Assembly: GCF_024347635.1 (NCBI RefSeq)
Contig: NZ_AP025510.1
Coordinates: forward strand, 868,001 to 932,000
Source of the DNA: Vibrio tasmaniensis
GTDB taxonomy: Bacteria > Pseudomonadota > Gammaproteobacteria > Enterobacterales > Vibrionaceae
DNA: 64,000 bases
Reading direction: 5' to 3'
In this document: one piece after another, positions 28,038 through 40,290 of the stretch
Layout of the letters: every line of letters begins with the position of its first letter
How positions within the stretch are numbered: the first letter of the stretch is position 1
Notes under the pieces: generated by a model
What the model was told of the DNA's origin: nothing
The model's input: only the letters and a program-made list of their open reading frames with translations
The model's database searches: none
Program-made: the position numbers and the translations under genes

Positions 28038-30242
28038 ATGAGCTACGATTTAGACGAAGATATTCTTCAGGACTTTTTAGTCGAAGCAGGAGAGATCCTT
28101 GAACTCCTATCAGAACAACTGGTAGAGCTAGAGAATAACCCTGACGACAAAGAACTACTAAACGCTATTTTCCGTGGTTTCCATACAGTAAAAGGTGGTG
28201 CTGGTTTCCTAGCATTGACCGAGCTGGTGGATACTTGTCATGGTGCTGAGAATGTGTTCGACATTCTAAGAAATGGCCAACGCAGCGTAACATCAGGACT
28301 GATGGATACGATGCTACAGGCTTTAGATACCGTCAATGTACAGTTTAAAGCCGTGCAAGATGAGGAAGCTTTAGTACCAGCAGACCAATCTTTACTGGAT
28401 GAACTTCATCGCCTCTGCAAGCCAGAGTCTGAAGATGAAGTGGCACCAGTAGAAGCACCAGCACCGGTTATCCCTGAGCCTATCGTTGCAGCTCCTGAAC
28501 CTGTTATCGCTCCGGAACCTACTGCTGAAAGTACAAACATCAGTGCATCTTCCGTGGATGATATTTCTGAAGATGAATTTGAGCGTTTACTGGATGAACT
28601 TCACGGTAAGGGTGGTTCACCAACGACATCATCTGTCGACATACCAGCGCCAGCACCTGCGGCACCTCAGCCAGTTGCTGCGAGTGGTGACATTACTGAC
28701 GACGAATTTGAAAAGTTGTTAGATGAGTTGCATGGTGCAGGTCAAAGCCCGACAGCTGCAAGCTCAACGCCACCTCCTCCTCCGCCAGTTGCTCCTGTAG
28801 CCAAAGCACCAGTAAAGTCTGAAGGCGATGACCTAATGACTGATGCTGAGTTTGAGAGTTTACTTGATCAGTTACACGGTTCAGGTAATGGCCCTTCAAT
28901 TGAAGAGTTGGATGCTGCGACTAAGCCTGTACAAGCGAAGCCTGAGCCTGTTGCGCCGAAAGTTGCTCCTAAACCACAGCCTGCTCCTGTTGCTGTAAAA
29001 GCAGAGCCTAAGCCTAGCGTACCAGCAAAAGCTGAAGTTAAAGCGCCTGCGAAGAAGCAGCAAGCTGAAGCCACAGTTCGTGTTGATACATCAACACTGG
29101 ATACCATCATGAACATGGTGGGTGAGCTAGTATTGGTTCGTAACCGCCTTGTTAGCTTAGGTTTAAACAGCAACGACGAAGAAATGTCGAAAGCTGTCTC
29201 GAACTTAGACGTTGTTACTGCTGACCTACAAGGTGCAGTAATGAAGACGCGTATGCAGCCGATCAAGAAAGTATTTGGTCGCTTCCCACGCGTTGTCCGT
29301 GACCTTGCTCGTACCTTGCAGAAAGACATCGTTCTTGAAATGCGTGGCGAAGAAACGGATCTTGATAAAAACTTAGTAGAAGCACTTGCTGATCCCCTGA
29401 TTCACTTGGTGAGAAACTCTGTCGATCATGGTATCGAAATGCCGGACGACCGTGTTGCTGCGGGTAAATCTAAAACCGGTAAAGTGATTCTGTCTGCCTC
29501 TCAAGAGGGCGACCACATTGAGCTTGCTATCGTTGATGACGGTGGTGGTATGGACCCTGATAAGCTTCGTGCTATCGCGGTTAAGCGTGGTCTGATGGAT
29601 GACGATGCAGCGTCTCGCCTCACAAATAAAGAGTGTTTCAATCTAATCTTTGCTCCTGGCTTTTCAAGTAAAGAAAAGATCTCAGATATCTCTGGCCGTG
29701 GTGTAGGTATGGACGTTGTGAAAACAGCGATCAACACACTGAATGGTTCAATTGACATCGATTCAGAGATGGGCCAAGGCACCAAGATTACCATTAAGGT
29801 TCCGTTGACACTTGCGATTCTACCAACCTTAATGGTCGGTGTTGCGGGTCACCCGTTCGCATTACCATTGGCATCGGTTAACGAGATCTTCCACCTCGAT
29901 TTAAGCCGCACAAACGTGGTTGATGGTCAGCTGACTATCATCGTTCGCGACAAATCTATTCCACTGTTCTACCTACAAAATTGGCTGACACCTAAAGAAG
30001 GTCTTGTTGAGGGACGTCAAGGTCATGGTCATGTTGTTATTGTGCAACTTGGTAGTCAACGTGTTGGTTTTGTTGTCGATGCGCTTATCGGCCAAGAAGA
30101 AGTGGTTATTAAGCCACTTGATAAGCTTCTTCAAGGCACGCCAGGAATGGCAGGTGCGACAATTACAAGTGACGGTCACATAGCATTGATTTTAGATGTG
30201 CCGGACTTGTTGAAGCAGTACGCAGCTGCATCAAGAATTTAA
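28038..30242 (+). CDS. cheA: Chemotaxis histidine kinase CheA
   Basis: CheA is the kinase of the chemosensory array. The 734 residues are: P1 with phospho-accepting H49 in [14 protein letters not shown], a long Pro/Ala-rich linker (about 130-350), P3 dimerisation (about 355-415), the P4 ATPase ([34 protein letters not shown]) and the P5 CheW-like domain. The linker has three copies of an acidic helix, about [11 protein letters not shown], at nucleotides near 28557, 28686 and 28830. In Vibrio this linker holds the region that ParP and ParC use for polar localisation. No clear P2 domain is visible. Confidence 0.97.
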   Translation: MSYDLDEDILQDFLVEAGEILELLSEQLVELENNPDDKELLNAIFRGFHTVKGGAGFLALTELVDTCHGAENVFDILRNGQRSVTSGLMDTMLQALDTVNVQFKAVQDEEALVPADQSLLDELHRLCKPESEDEVAPVEAPAPVIPEPIVAAPEPVIAPEPTAESTNISASSVDDISEDEFERLLDELHGKGGSPTTSSVDIPAPAPAAPQPVAASGDITDDEFEKLLDELHGAGQSPTAASSTPPPPPPVAPVAKAPVKSEGDDLMTDAEFESLLDQLHGSGNGPSIEELDAATKPVQAKPEPVAPKVAPKPQPAPVAVKAEPKPSVPAKAEVKAPAKKQQAEATVRVDTSTLDTIMNMVGELVLVRNRLVSLGLNSNDEEMSKAVSNLDVVTADLQGAVMKTRMQPIKKVFGRFPRVVRDLARTLQKDIVLEMRGEETDLDKNLVEALADPLIHLVRNSVDHGIEMPDDRVAAGKSKTGKVILSASQEGDHIELAIVDDGGGMDPDKLRAIAVKRGLMDDDAASRLTNKECFNLIFAPGFSSKEKISDISGRGVGMDVVKTAINTLNGSIDIDSEMGQGTKITIKVPLTLAILPTLMVGVAGHPFALPLASVNEIFHLDLSRTNVVDGQLTIIVRDKSIPLFYLQNWLTPKEGLVEGRQGHGHVVIVQLGSQRVGFVVDALIGQEEVVIKPLDKLLQGTPGMAGATITSDGHIALILDVPDLLKQYAAASRI

Positions 30243-30255
30243 CTTAAGGATAAAT

Positions 30256-31380
30256 ATGGCGATTAAAGTATTAGTCGTTGATGATTCGAGCTTCTTTCGT
30301 CGTAGAGTAAGCGAGATCATCAACTCGGAGGCTCGCCTAGAAGTCATCGATGTAGCAGTAAACGGTAAAGAAGCGGTTGAGAAAGCGAAACAGCTAAGAC
30401 CTGACGTGATTACCATGGACATCGAAATGCCTGTCATGGACGGTATCACAGCTGTTCGCGAAATTATGGCTGCGTCTCCAACGCCTATTTTGATGTTTTC
30501 ATCGTTAACGCATGATGGTGCGAGAGCAACGTTAGATGCTTTAGATGCTGGTGCTCTAGATTTCTTACCTAAGAAGTTTGAAGACATCGCTCGTAACCGC
30601 GACGATGCTGTCGCATTGCTTCAACAGCGCGTGATTCAGATTGCTGCAAAGCGCGCGTTTATGCGACGTGCACCTGTTGCGCCAAGAACTACGGCAACAG
30701 CTACAGCTTCAACATCAGCGCCATTGCGCCAGCCTATTTCAGCAACAACCCCTGCTGCTAAACCAGCGGTTGCATCAACCGCGAAATTCAGAGCTTCGGG
30801 TAAAAAGTATCAGTTAACTGCAATTGGTACTTCGACTGGTGGGCCAGTTGCACTACAGAAAATTTTGACACGCATCCCTGCCAGCTACCCACATCCGATT
30901 GTGTTAGTGCAGCATATGCCAGCAACGTTCACCGCTGCGTTTGCTAGCCGATTGAATACCTTGTGTAAGATTGAAGTTCGTGAAGCTCAAGACGGAGACC
31001 TGTTGAAACCTGGGGTGGCTTATCTTGCTCCAGGCGGAAAGCAAATGATGATTGATGGTCGCCCGGGTTCGGCGCGTCTGAAGATTATCGATGGTGGTGA
31101 CCGAATGAACTACAAGCCTTGTGTGGATGTTACTTTTGGTTCTGCAGCTAAGATCTACGGCGATAAAGTATTGTCTATGATATTGACCGGTATGGGTGCT
31201 GATGGTCGAGAAGGTTCTCGCATGTTAAAAACAGCGGGTTCGACCATTTGGGCGCAAGACGAAGATAGCTGTGTTGTATATGGTATGCCTCAAGCTGTAG
31301 CGAAAGCTGGCATTTCTACGGAAGACCTACCTCTAGACCGCGTTGCGGAACGGATTTTGGTTGAAGTTGGGTTAGCTTAG
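30256..31380 (+). CDS. cheB: Chemotaxis protein-glutamate methylesterase CheB
   Basis: CheB removes methyl groups from chemoreceptors and deamidates them for adaptation. The receiver domain has D55 in [14 protein letters not shown] Thr/Ala/Pro-rich linker (about 140-180) leads to the catalytic domain with Ser in AIGTSTGGP, His in [10 protein letters not shown] and the Asp in [13 protein letters not shown]. It follows cheA after 13 bases with TAAGGA upstream. parC starts 10 bases after its stop. Confidence 0.97.
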   Translation: MAIKVLVVDDSSFFRRRVSEIINSEARLEVIDVAVNGKEAVEKAKQLRPDVITMDIEMPVMDGITAVREIMAASPTPILMFSSLTHDGARATLDALDAGALDFLPKKFEDIARNRDDAVALLQQRVIQIAAKRAFMRRAPVAPRTTATATASTSAPLRQPISATTPAAKPAVASTAKFRASGKKYQLTAIGTSTGGPVALQKILTRIPASYPHPIVLVQHMPATFTAAFASRLNTLCKIEVREAQDGDLLKPGVAYLAPGGKQMMIDGRPGSARLKIIDGGDRMNYKPCVDVTFGSAAKIYGDKVLSMILTGMGADGREGSRMLKTAGSTIWAQDEDSCVVYGMPQAVAKAGISTEDLPLDRVAERILVEVGLA

Positions 31381-31390
31381 GTAAATCGAC

Positions 31391-32159
31391 ATGATTGTTT
31401 GGAGTGTTGCAAACCAAAAAGGTGGCGTTGGGAAAACGACAACGACAGTGACCCTAGCTGGCTTACTTGCCTTAAAGGGCCATCGTGTGTTGTTGGTTGA
31501 TACTGACCCTCATGCATCACTAACCACCTATCTGGGTTACGACTCAGATACGGTGGAATCGAGCCTGTTTGACCTGTTCCAGCTGCGTGAGTTTTCTACG
31601 CAAGCTGTGAGAGAGTTGACAATACAGACTGAAATTGAAGGTATCGATATTATTCCCGCACACATGTCATTGGCGACATTAGACCGTGTAATGGGAAATC
31701 GAAGTGGTATGGGTTTGATCCTAAAGCGAGCTTTGGCCGTTTTGAAAAATGACTATGACTACGTGCTTATCGATTGCCCACCTATTCTTGGTGTGATGAT
31801 GGTGAATGCGCTGGCTGCTAGTGATCGTATCTTGATTCCGGTACAGACTGAATTTTTGGCAATGAAGGGCTTAGAGCGCATGATTCGCACTCTAACCATT
31901 ATGCAGAAGTCTCGCAAAACACCGTTTAAGGTGACGATTGTCCCGACGATGTACGACAAGCGAACCAAAGCGTCATTGCAAACATTGACTCAGCTTAAAG
32001 ATGACTACCCAAACCAAGTTTGGACATCTGCTGTGCCGATTGATACCAAGTTTAGAGATGCCAGTCTAAAGCGTTTGCCTGCATCTCATTTTGCATCGGG
32101 TAGCCGTGGTGTGTTTGCTTATAAACAGCTGCTTATTTATCTCGAGAGGTTAGCGATAA

Positions 32160-32173
<14 letters not shown>
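31391..32173 (+). CDS. parC: ParA-family ATPase ParC (chemotaxis array positioning)
   Basis: A ParA/Soj-like ATPase of 260 residues with the deviant Walker A motif [11 protein letters not shown] (about 8-18), DTDPHAS box and IDCPP switch. In V. cholerae and V. parahaemolyticus the ParA homologue at this position is ParC, which places chemotaxis arrays at the old pole and hands them on at division. It is not the chromosome-partition ParA: no parB follows. Its last 14 bases overlap parP, supporting a paired function. Confidence 0.92.
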
Positions 32174-33359
<1,186 letters not shown>

Positions 33360-33362
<3 letters not shown>

Positions 33363-33525
33363 TACCAATCACAGTAAGTAAGTGCACAAAAATAGTGTAG
33401 GAAAAAGGCTTGGGAATAAGGCGGAAATTTTTGATAAGTAGTTATTCTACTATCAAAAATTCTAACGCTGTTATCGAGCACTTTAACAAGCTAGGATGAA
33501 CAGTTATTTACTACGATTGATATAA
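33360..33525. mobile_element. MITE-like element between parP and cheW
   Basis: Imperfect terminal inverted repeats of 22 bases (33360-33381 and 33504-33525, 17 of 22 matching) enclose a long central hairpin: AATTTTTGATAAGTAG (33426-33441) pairs with 33447-33461 with one bulged base. There is no reading frame inside. The left end is the parP stop codon itself. It resembles small non-coding inverted-repeat elements common in Vibrio genomes. No transposase is present. Confidence 0.7.
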
Positions 33526-33579
33526 CAATAAGCATCAAGTTAATAATAGTGGTCGGCAACGACGGCAAGAGGATTATCT

Positions 33580-34074
33580 ATGTCTCATATGAGTGAAGTT
33601 GAAGTAAGAAAAGATCAAACTAATGATGAAGTGCTTCAATGGGTAACATTTCAACTAGAAGAAGAAACTTACGGCATCAATGTAATGCAAGTACGTGAAG
33701 TATTGCGTTATAGCGAGATTGCTCCAGTACCGGGCGCTCCAGACTACGTTTTAGGTATTATCAACCTGCGTGGTAACGTTGTTACTGTTATTGACACTCG
33801 TTCTCGCTTTGGTTTGATGCAAGGTGAAATCACCGATAACACTCGCATTATCGTTATTGAATCTGAGCGCCAAGTAATTGGCATCCTAGTAGATAGCGTT
33901 GCTGAAGTGGTTTACCTGCGTTCTTCTGAAATCGACACAACACCAAGTGTTGGTACTGATGAAAGTGCTAAGTTCATCCAAGGTGTTAGCAACCGTGATG
34001 GTAAGCTGCTTATCTTAGTAGATCTAAACAAACTACTAAGCGAAGATGAGTGGGATGAGATGGCTCACCTGTAA
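33580..34074 (+). CDS. cheW: Chemotaxis coupling protein CheW
   Basis: CheW bridges chemoreceptors and CheA in the array. The 164-residue protein has the normal fold signatures (QWVTFQLEEETYGINVMQVREVL; APDYVLGIINLRGNVVTVIDTR). It has a clear AAGAGGA site. The MITE-like element separates it from parP, so the insertion may have changed how cheW is expressed. Its stop overlaps the start of the next gene (TAATG). Confidence 0.97.
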   Translation: MSHMSEVEVRKDQTNDEVLQWVTFQLEEETYGINVMQVREVLRYSEIAPVPGAPDYVLGIINLRGNVVTVIDTRSRFGLMQGEITDNTRIIVIESERQVIGILVDSVAEVVYLRSSEIDTTPSVGTDESAKFIQGVSNRDGKLLILVDLNKLLSEDEWDEMAHL

Positions 34075-34586
34075 TGTTTGAAGCGCTTCCTTTAAGCCCT
34101 GTCGCTCTGATATCTGGCGTTGGGGTTTTTACGTTATTCATTGTGATTTTGATTAGCAAAGTAAAAAGTGCGATTCAAAAGCAGATCGATAAGTCACGCC
34201 TGCAAGTTCGTAACTTAGACAAAGAGCTTCAAAAGTCGAGTAAGCAATTACTCGAGGTTCGCTCTGTTGTGGTTGGTCTTGGCCAGAAAGTGACTGAACA
34301 GCAAGATCTGATAAAGCATTTGAATGAACGTATTGTTGAGTTGGAACATGCGGACACCGACGGGCGTCTGTATACGCGTGCAACAAAAATGGTTCAGCTT
34401 GGTGCTGGGATAAACGAACTGATCGAAGAGTGTGAACTACCTAAAGCGGAAGCTGAGCTGATGATGTCTCTGCAGAATAAGCTCGCAGGTAAAGAAAAAA
34501 TTCCTTCGTTAAGAAGTAACCCTTCACCGTATGACGAACAACCTGCACCCCCTCGTGATCGCAGAGACCCGACTCGACGTCGTTAA
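34074..34586 (+). CDS. DUF2802 membrane-anchored coiled-coil protein
   Basis: A 170-residue protein with one N-terminal membrane helix (about 7-25), a coiled coil (about 30-90) and a conserved C-terminal motif (MVQLGAGINELIEECELPKAEAELM), which I recognise as DUF2802. It is coupled to cheW (TAATG) and is found after cheW in Vibrio and Shewanella, so a role in motility or array organisation is likely but unproven. The tail is basic and rich in Arg and Pro. Confidence 0.8.
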   Translation: MFEALPLSPVALISGVGVFTLFIVILISKVKSAIQKQIDKSRLQVRNLDKELQKSSKQLLEVRSVVVGLGQKVTEQQDLIKHLNERIVELEHADTDGRLYTRATKMVQLGAGINELIEECELPKAEAELMMSLQNKLAGKEKIPSLRSNPSPYDEQPAPPRDRRDPTRRR

Positions 34587-34638
34587 ATTGAGCGCTTACT
34601 GCGTAATGAGCAATTGATGTTTATCACGCTACTCTCTT

Positions 34639-34663
34639 AAAAGAAGCTTCGGCTTCTTTTTTT
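34639..34663 (+). terminator. Terminator ending the chemotaxis operon
   Basis: The stem AAAAGAAGC/GCTTCTTTT with a TTCG tetraloop is followed by a T run. It lies about 50 bases after the DUF2802 gene and separates the chemotaxis group from ccmA. Confidence 0.9.
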
Positions 34664-34864
34664 ATGCCTGTTATATCTATATAGAACGATGTTTATAAGT
34701 ATTTGTATCTAATGCAATATCTTGTTTGTTGGTGAAAATGTGTAAATTGTGATGCGGTGGTAACAGTTTCTTACGGAGTTTGTTCTTTCGAAAAGGCCTA
34801 GTCCTGTTTTGTGACCTTATTGGTGTGCTACTATAGCCCTCTCATTACTCGACTAAATTTACCT

Positions 34865-35482
34865 ATGCTAGAAGTCTCAAATTTAACTGCTATTCGTGAC
34901 GACAGGGTTCTGTTTGAATCGCTGTCTTTTCAATTGAAACCCGGGGAACTGGTTCAAGTTGAAGGTCGTAACGGTACTGGGAAAACGACACTCCTTAGGA
35001 TTATCACTGGGCTAGGCGATCGCGATGACGGCACTATCTCTTGGGATGGCGAATCTATTGAGTCGAGTCGAGATGTGTATCACCAAAATTTGCTTTTCTT
35101 GGGTCATCAAACTGGCGTGAAGCGTGAGCTTAGTGCCTATGAGAATCTGAGCTTCTATCAATCGATTCACAGTAGTGGAACGAGTAAGGAAGAACTTTAC
35201 AATGCATTGGCTCAAGTAGGGCTTGCTGGTAGAGAAGACGTCCCAGCAGGACAACTTTCAGCGGGGCAACAGCGCCGTGTAGCGTTGGCTCGCCTGTGGT
35301 TGAGTAAGCAAATGTTATGGATTTTAGACGAACCACTGACTGCAATAGATAAGCAGGGTGTTAAGGTTCTGGAGTCTCTTTTTTCTCAGCATGCAGATAA
35401 CGGTGGCATTGTGTTATTAACCACACACCAGGATATGTTTGCTGATAGCCCGAAACTAAGAAAAATAAAGTTGGGTGAGTAA
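34865..35482 (+). CDS. ccmA: Cytochrome c maturation ABC ATPase CcmA
   Basis: CcmA is the ATPase of the CcmABC(D) complex, which releases haem-loaded CcmE. The 205 residues contain Walker [10 protein letters not shown] (about 36-44), ABC signature LSAGQQRR and Walker B LWILDEP. The frame is open upstream to 34811, but the ATG at 34865 matches the family start ([17 protein letters not shown]). It opens the ccmABCDEFGHI operon. The preceding 200 bases hold a TACTAT (34829-34834) that could be a -10 element. Confidence 0.95.
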   Translation: MLEVSNLTAIRDDRVLFESLSFQLKPGELVQVEGRNGTGKTTLLRIITGLGDRDDGTISWDGESIESSRDVYHQNLLFLGHQTGVKRELSAYENLSFYQSIHSSGTSKEELYNALAQVGLAGREDVPAGQLSAGQQRRVALARLWLSKQMLWILDEPLTAIDKQGVKVLESLFSQHADNGGIVLLTTHQDMFADSPKLRKIKLGE

Positions 35483-35483
35483 T

Positions 35484-36152
35484 ATGATCTCTTCAATGAC
35501 AACGATCATCCGACGTGAGCTATTGATCGCATTTCGTCGCCAAGCCGATATCTTTAACCCTCTGTGGTTTTTTATTATTGTCATCACCCTTTTCCCATTG
35601 AGTATCGGCCCTGAGCCAAACCTACTTGCGCGTATTGCTGCGGGTATTGTTTGGGTAGCGGCTTTGCTTTCTGCATTGCTCTCTTTAGAGCGTTTGTTTC
35701 GTGATGATTTTCAAGATGGCGCACTTGAGCAGATGATGTTGATGCCCATCCCGTTGCAGTTGGTAGTCTTGTCCAAGGTCATAGCACACTGGTTATTGAC
35801 AGGGTTACCATTAATACTGATCAGTCCGTTGTTAGCGGTACTGCTGTCTTTGGATTTCGATACTTGGCTATCGGTGGTCTTAACGTTATCGGTTGGTACG
35901 CCCGCATTAAGCTTTATTGGTGCGATTGGTGTGGCTCTAACGGTTGGATTGCAAAAAGGTGGTGTGCTGTTAAGTCTGCTTATTTTGCCGTTGTATATCC
36001 CAATTCTTATATTTGCTACATCAGCGATTGATGCCGCAGCACTAGGCGTTGCGTATAACGGACAATTAGCTGTGTTAGGGGCAATGCTAATGGGCGCGAT
36101 GACGCTCACCCCATTTGCCATCAGTGCAGCACTGAGAGTGAGTGTTAACTAA
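35484..36152 (+). CDS. ccmB: Cytochrome c maturation membrane protein CcmB
   Basis: CcmB is a six-helix inner-membrane subunit of the CcmABC complex. The 222 residues begin MISSMTTIIRRELLIAFRRQADIFNPLWFF and carry the family's hydrophobic helices. An upstream in-frame GTG at 35475 would overlap ccmA; I chose ATG 35484, preceded by GGGTGAG. A 173-base gap follows before ccmC, larger than elsewhere in the operon. Confidence 0.95.
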   Translation: MISSMTTIIRRELLIAFRRQADIFNPLWFFIIVITLFPLSIGPEPNLLARIAAGIVWVAALLSALLSLERLFRDDFQDGALEQMMLMPIPLQLVVLSKVIAHWLLTGLPLILISPLLAVLLSLDFDTWLSVVLTLSVGTPALSFIGAIGVALTVGLQKGGVLLSLLILPLYIPILIFATSAIDAAALGVAYNGQLAVLGAMLMGAMTLTPFAISAALRVSVN

Positions 36153-36325
36153 TTAATTACTTGGTTAAGGTAACTAAGCACTCACCAACACTTTGCTTGT
36201 TTAAAGTGAACGATTTAAAGCTGTCAAATGCCTAGAGTCACTGAAAGGCAAAGTAAACCAAATAAATTATAATAATTATAGCTGTGATAGCTGTAAGCAA
36301 TATGAAGTAAGAGTGAGATTACAAC

Positions 36326-37066
36326 ATGTGGAAATGGCTCCATCCCTACGCCAAAGCAGAAACCTCTTATCAGCTTGCTGGTAAACTTCTGCCATGGTTT
36401 TCGATCCTAGCGCTATTATGTCTATCCGCCGGTACTGTCTGGGGGCTTGCATTTGCGCCTTCTGATTACCAGCAAGGCGATAGCTTCCGAATTATCTATA
36501 TCCATGTTCCATCTGCAATCTGGTCTATGGGTGTATACATGTCCATGGCAATTGCTGCCTTTATCGGTTTGGTATGGCAGGTAAGGTTATCAGACATGGC
36601 TGCGTTGGCTATGGCGCCTATTGGTGCTGTATTTACCTTTATTGCGTTATTAACTGGCGCAGTTTGGGGTAAACCAATGTGGGGTGCTTGGTGGGTTTGG
36701 GATGCACGTTTAACTTCAGAGCTGATTCTTTTATTCTTATATTTGGGTGTGATTGCACTTCACCACGCGTTTGACGATCAAAAAACCGCAGCAAAAGCAG
36801 CGGGTATTTTGGCGATCGTTGGTGTCATCAACCTACCTATCATTCACTTTTCAGTAGAGTGGTGGAACACACTCCACCAAGGCGCAACAATTACTAAGTT
36901 TGATAAGCCTTCTATTTCAAGTGACATGCTATGGCCGCTTCTTCTTAACATCTTCGGTTTTGCCTTTTTCTTTGGTGCTGTGACTATGGTGCGTTTTAGA
37001 AACGAAATCATCAGTAAAGAGAGTCACCGTCCATGGGTTCGCAAGCTAGCGGCTAATAAAGCGTAG
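36326..37066 (+). CDS. ccmC: Haem handling protein CcmC
   Basis: CcmC presents haem to the haem chaperone CcmE in the periplasm. It has 246 residues, six membrane helices, and the Trp-rich WWD haem-handling motif (WGAWWVWDARLTSELILL), with flanking conserved His residues. The 173-base gap from ccmB holds no terminator that I can see, and an AT-rich stretch just upstream could carry a secondary promoter. ccmD follows 14 bases later. Confidence 0.96.
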   Translation: MWKWLHPYAKAETSYQLAGKLLPWFSILALLCLSAGTVWGLAFAPSDYQQGDSFRIIYIHVPSAIWSMGVYMSMAIAAFIGLVWQVRLSDMAALAMAPIGAVFTFIALLTGAVWGKPMWGAWWVWDARLTSELILLFLYLGVIALHHAFDDQKTAAKAAGILAIVGVINLPIIHFSVEWWNTLHQGATITKFDKPSISSDMLWPLLLNIFGFAFFFGAVTMVRFRNEIISKESHRPWVRKLAANKA

Positions 37067-37080
37067 TAGGGTAGGTAATT

Positions 37081-37287
37081 ATGTATTTTGAATCTCTGAG
37101 TGATTTCTTTGCCATGGGTGGCTACGCCTCATATGTATGGAGTGCATTTGGAATCACATTCCTCGCGATGATCATTTTACTGGTCGTAAGTGTTCGTCGT
37201 GGTAAGCAATTATTAAATGAAGTACAAGCTAAGATTGACCGTCAAGCTCGTATTGATGCAGCAAAAAATATGGAGAACACTCTATGA
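37081..37287 (+). CDS. ccmD: Cytochrome c maturation protein CcmD
   Basis: CcmD is a small single-pass membrane protein that stabilises CcmABC with CcmE. The 68 residues have one helix (about 16-38) and a basic cytoplasmic tail, with the conserved N-terminal pattern [16 protein letters not shown]. It overlaps ccmE by four bases (ATGA). Confidence 0.94.
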   Translation: MYFESLSDFFAMGGYASYVWSAFGITFLAMIILLVVSVRRGKQLLNEVQAKIDRQARIDAAKNMENTL

Positions 37288-37766
37288 ACCCAAGACGCAA
37301 AAAGAGGCTAGGCATTATCTTAGCGATCTTTTTTGGTATCAGTGCAACTGTTGGATTGATGGTTTATGCACTTAACCAGAACATGGATCTGTTCTATACA
37401 CCAACCGAGCTCGTCAACGGCAAAGATGGTAAAAAACCTGAAGTTGGCCAACGTTTACGTATTGGTGGCATGGTTGTAGTCGGCTCTGTAAGCCGTGACA
37501 ATGAATCATTGCGTGTAAGCTTCGATTTGGCTGATGTAGGTCCTAAAGTGACGATTCTATATGATGGCATCCTTCCTGATCTTTTCCGTGAAGGCCAAGG
37601 TATTGTTGCTCAAGGTGTCCTTAAGGATGCAACGACAATTGAAGCGTTTGAGGTGTTGGCAAAGCACGATGAAGAATATATGCCTTCTGAAGTTGCTGAA
37701 GCAATGAAGAAAACTCATGAGCCTTTGCAATACACGACTGAACAAAAAGAAGGAAATGCTCAATGA
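37284..37766 (+). CDS. ccmE: Periplasmic haem chaperone CcmE
   Basis: CcmE binds haem covalently and carries it to CcmF. The 160 residues have an N-terminal membrane anchor (about 8-28) and an OB-fold domain with the haem-binding His at about residue 128 in [11 protein letters not shown], the family's H-D-E-x-Y motif. It overlaps ccmD and ccmF by four bases each (ATGA), so translation is coupled through D-E-F. Confidence 0.97.
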   Translation: MNPRRKKRLGIILAIFFGISATVGLMVYALNQNMDLFYTPTELVNGKDGKKPEVGQRLRIGGMVVVGSVSRDNESLRVSFDLADVGPKVTILYDGILPDLFREGQGIVAQGVLKDATTIEAFEVLAKHDEEYMPSEVAEAMKKTHEPLQYTTEQKEGNAQ

Positions 37767-39733
37767 TAGCCGAGATCGGCCATTTTGCGATGATCCTGTC
37801 TTTGGGACTTGCACTGCTGCTAAGCGTGCTCCCACTGTATGGAGCCGCTCGAAATAACACATTATTGATGAACAGTGCACGACCGCTGTCGTGGGGTATG
37901 TTCGGATTCCTAGCGATTTCGTTTTTTATCTTGTGTTACGCGTTCTACACTAACGATTTTACGATTCAATACGTAGCAAGTAACTCGAATAGCCAACTGC
38001 CTTGGTACTACCGAATCACTGCGGTTTGGGGGGCTCATGAAGGCTCACTACTGCTTTGGGTTCTAATCCAAGCGGGTTGGACGGTAGCAGTTGCAACGTT
38101 TAGTCGTGGTATGCCTCAAGAGTCTGTGGCTCGCGTACTGGCGATTATGGGTTTGATTACTGTCGGGTTCTTGCTGTTCATTATCGTAACGTCTAACCCG
38201 TTCCTACGTACATTGCCTTTCTTCCCTGTTGATGGCCGTGACTTGAACCCACTACTGCAAGATCCGGGTTTGATTATTCACCCGCCAATGCTTTACATGG
38301 GTTATGTAGGTTTCTCGGTAGCGTTCTCTTTTGCAATCGCTTCCCTAATGAGTGGTCGTTTAGATACGGCATGGGCTCGTTGGTCTCGTCCTTGGACAAT
38401 CGCTGCTTGGTTATTCCTAACAGTAGGTATCGCTCTAGGTTCATGGTGGGCTTACTACGAACTTGGCTGGGGTGGCTGGTGGTTCTGGGATCCAGTAGAA
38501 AACGCTTCATTCATGCCTTGGTTAGCTGGTACTGCACTGATGCATTCACTAGCGGTTACAGAAAAGCGTGGCACGTTTAAAGCTTGGACAGTTTTACTGG
38601 CTATCTCTGCATTCTCACTAAGCTTACTAGGTACATTCTTAGTTCGTTCGGGCATCTTGGTATCGGTTCACGCATTCGCGTCGGATCCTGCTCGTGGTAT
38701 GTTTATTCTAGGTTTCCTAGTGTTTGTTATCGGTGGTTCACTGCTGTTGTTCGCTGTTAAAGGCGCATCGGTTCGTGTTCGTGGTAACTTCGATTTAGTT
38801 TCTCGTGAAAACGCGCTGCTAGGCAACAACATCTTATTGATTGCTGCACTTGTGGTTGTGTTAGTCGGTACCTTGCTACCATTAGTTCATAAACAGTTAG
38901 GCTTGGGCTCAGTATCTATCGGTGCGCCATTCTTTGACATGTTGTTCTTCTGGTTAATGATCCCGTTCTCGTTCTTACTTGGTATCGGTCCTCTGATCCG
39001 TTGGAAACGTGACAACCTATCTAAGCTCGTTAAACCTATGTTGATCTCGGGTGCATTCTCATTGGGCTTAAGTGTGCTAATGGTGACGATGCTGGCTGAC
39101 CGTTTCAGCGGCACAGCTTTTGCTGGTTGGGTAATGGCATTTTGGATCATCTTCATGCATGGCTTTGAGCTTCATGAGCGCGCGACACACCGTCATACAT
39201 TCCTGAAAGGCCTGACTAAACTACCTCGCAGCCACTGGGCGATGATGTGTGGTCACATTGGTTTGGCTGTGACAGTGATTGGTATTGCGATGGTGCAAAA
39301 CTACAGCATCGAGCGTGATGTACGCTTAGCACCAGGTGAAAGCTACCAACTTGAAGAGTACAGCTTCCTGTTTACAGGGGTTCGTGACAAAGATGGTCCT
39401 AACTACGATGGTTACATTGCTGACTTTGAAATTACTAAAGAAGGCAAATACATCAACACGCTTCACGCAGAAAAACGTTTCTACACTACAGCTAGGTCGA
39501 TGATGACAGAAGCGGCGATTGATCGTGGCGTAACGCGCGACCTTTACATCGCAATGGGTGAACGTTTAGACGACAATAAATCTTGGGCTGTACGTATCTA
39601 CTACAAACCATTTGTACGTTGGATCTGGGCGGGTTCTCTGATCATGTCGATTGGTGGTGTGATTGCTATCAGTGACCGTCGTTACCGTTTCCGTAAGCCA
39701 ACGAAAAAGTCGGCTAAAGAGCAGGAGGCTTAG
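37763..39733 (+). CDS. ccmF: Cytochrome c haem lyase subunit CcmF
   Basis: CcmF is the large haem lyase that attaches haem to apocytochrome c. The 656 residues form about 15 membrane helices and contain the WWD motif ([18 protein letters not shown]) with flanking conserved His residues. The periplasmic domain is near the C-terminus (about 515-610). It overlaps ccmE by four bases and is followed by ccmG after five. Confidence 0.97.
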   Translation: MIAEIGHFAMILSLGLALLLSVLPLYGAARNNTLLMNSARPLSWGMFGFLAISFFILCYAFYTNDFTIQYVASNSNSQLPWYYRITAVWGAHEGSLLLWVLIQAGWTVAVATFSRGMPQESVARVLAIMGLITVGFLLFIIVTSNPFLRTLPFFPVDGRDLNPLLQDPGLIIHPPMLYMGYVGFSVAFSFAIASLMSGRLDTAWARWSRPWTIAAWLFLTVGIALGSWWAYYELGWGGWWFWDPVENASFMPWLAGTALMHSLAVTEKRGTFKAWTVLLAISAFSLSLLGTFLVRSGILVSVHAFASDPARGMFILGFLVFVIGGSLLLFAVKGASVRVRGNFDLVSRENALLGNNILLIAALVVVLVGTLLPLVHKQLGLGSVSIGAPFFDMLFFWLMIPFSFLLGIGPLIRWKRDNLSKLVKPMLISGAFSLGLSVLMVTMLADRFSGTAFAGWVMAFWIIFMHGFELHERATHRHTFLKGLTKLPRSHWAMMCGHIGLAVTVIGIAMVQNYSIERDVRLAPGESYQLEEYSFLFTGVRDKDGPNYDGYIADFEITKEGKYINTLHAEKRFYTTARSMMTEAAIDRGVTRDLYIAMGERLDDNKSWAVRIYYKPFVRWIWAGSLIMSIGGVIAISDRRYRFRKPTKKSAKEQEA

Positions 39734-39738
39734 TTCTA

Positions 39739-40290
39739 ATGGACAAGAAGATATTATTCATTCCATTGATTGCGTTCATGGTTCTAGCTGGAATTTTTGC
39801 GACTCAATTGATGCGTAATCAGTCGGGCGATGACCCGACTAAACTTGAATCTGTGTTGATTGGTAAGCCAGTACCTGAGTTCGGTCTAGAAGACTTAGAG
39901 CAACCGGGTAAGTTTCATGACCAAGCCATCTTTAAAGGTGAGCCACTGCTTCTTAATGTGTGGGCGACTTGGTGTCCTACTTGTTATGCAGAGCACTCTT
40001 ACTTGAATAAGTTAGCGGGTCAAGGCGTTAAGATTATAGGTCTTAACTACAAAGATGATCGCAATAAAGCGGTCGGTTGGTTAAATGAGCTGGGTAACCC
40101 TTACCTGATCAGTTTATTCGACGGCAACGGTATGCTAGGTCTTGACCTTGGTGTGTATGGTGCTCCAGAGACTTTCCTTATTGATGCTAACGGCGTAGTT
40201 CGTTACCGCCATGTTGGTGACGTGAACCCAACTAACTGGGCATCGACGCTTGAGCCGATGTACCAAGAGCTGTTGGAGGAAGCGAAATGA
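39739..40290 (+). CDS. ccmG: Thiol:disulfide oxidoreductase CcmG (DsbE)
   Basis: CcmG is a membrane-anchored thioredoxin-like protein that helps keep the cytochrome c CxxCH cysteines reduced. The 183 residues have one N-terminal helix (about 5-22) and a thioredoxin domain with the active site WATWCPTCYAEH (C79 and C82). It overlaps ccmH by four bases (ATGA). Confidence 0.96.
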   Translation: MDKKILFIPLIAFMVLAGIFATQLMRNQSGDDPTKLESVLIGKPVPEFGLEDLEQPGKFHDQAIFKGEPLLLNVWATWCPTCYAEHSYLNKLAGQGVKIIGLNYKDDRNKAVGWLNELGNPYLISLFDGNGMLGLDLGVYGAPETFLIDANGVVRYRHVGDVNPTNWASTLEPMYQELLEEAK

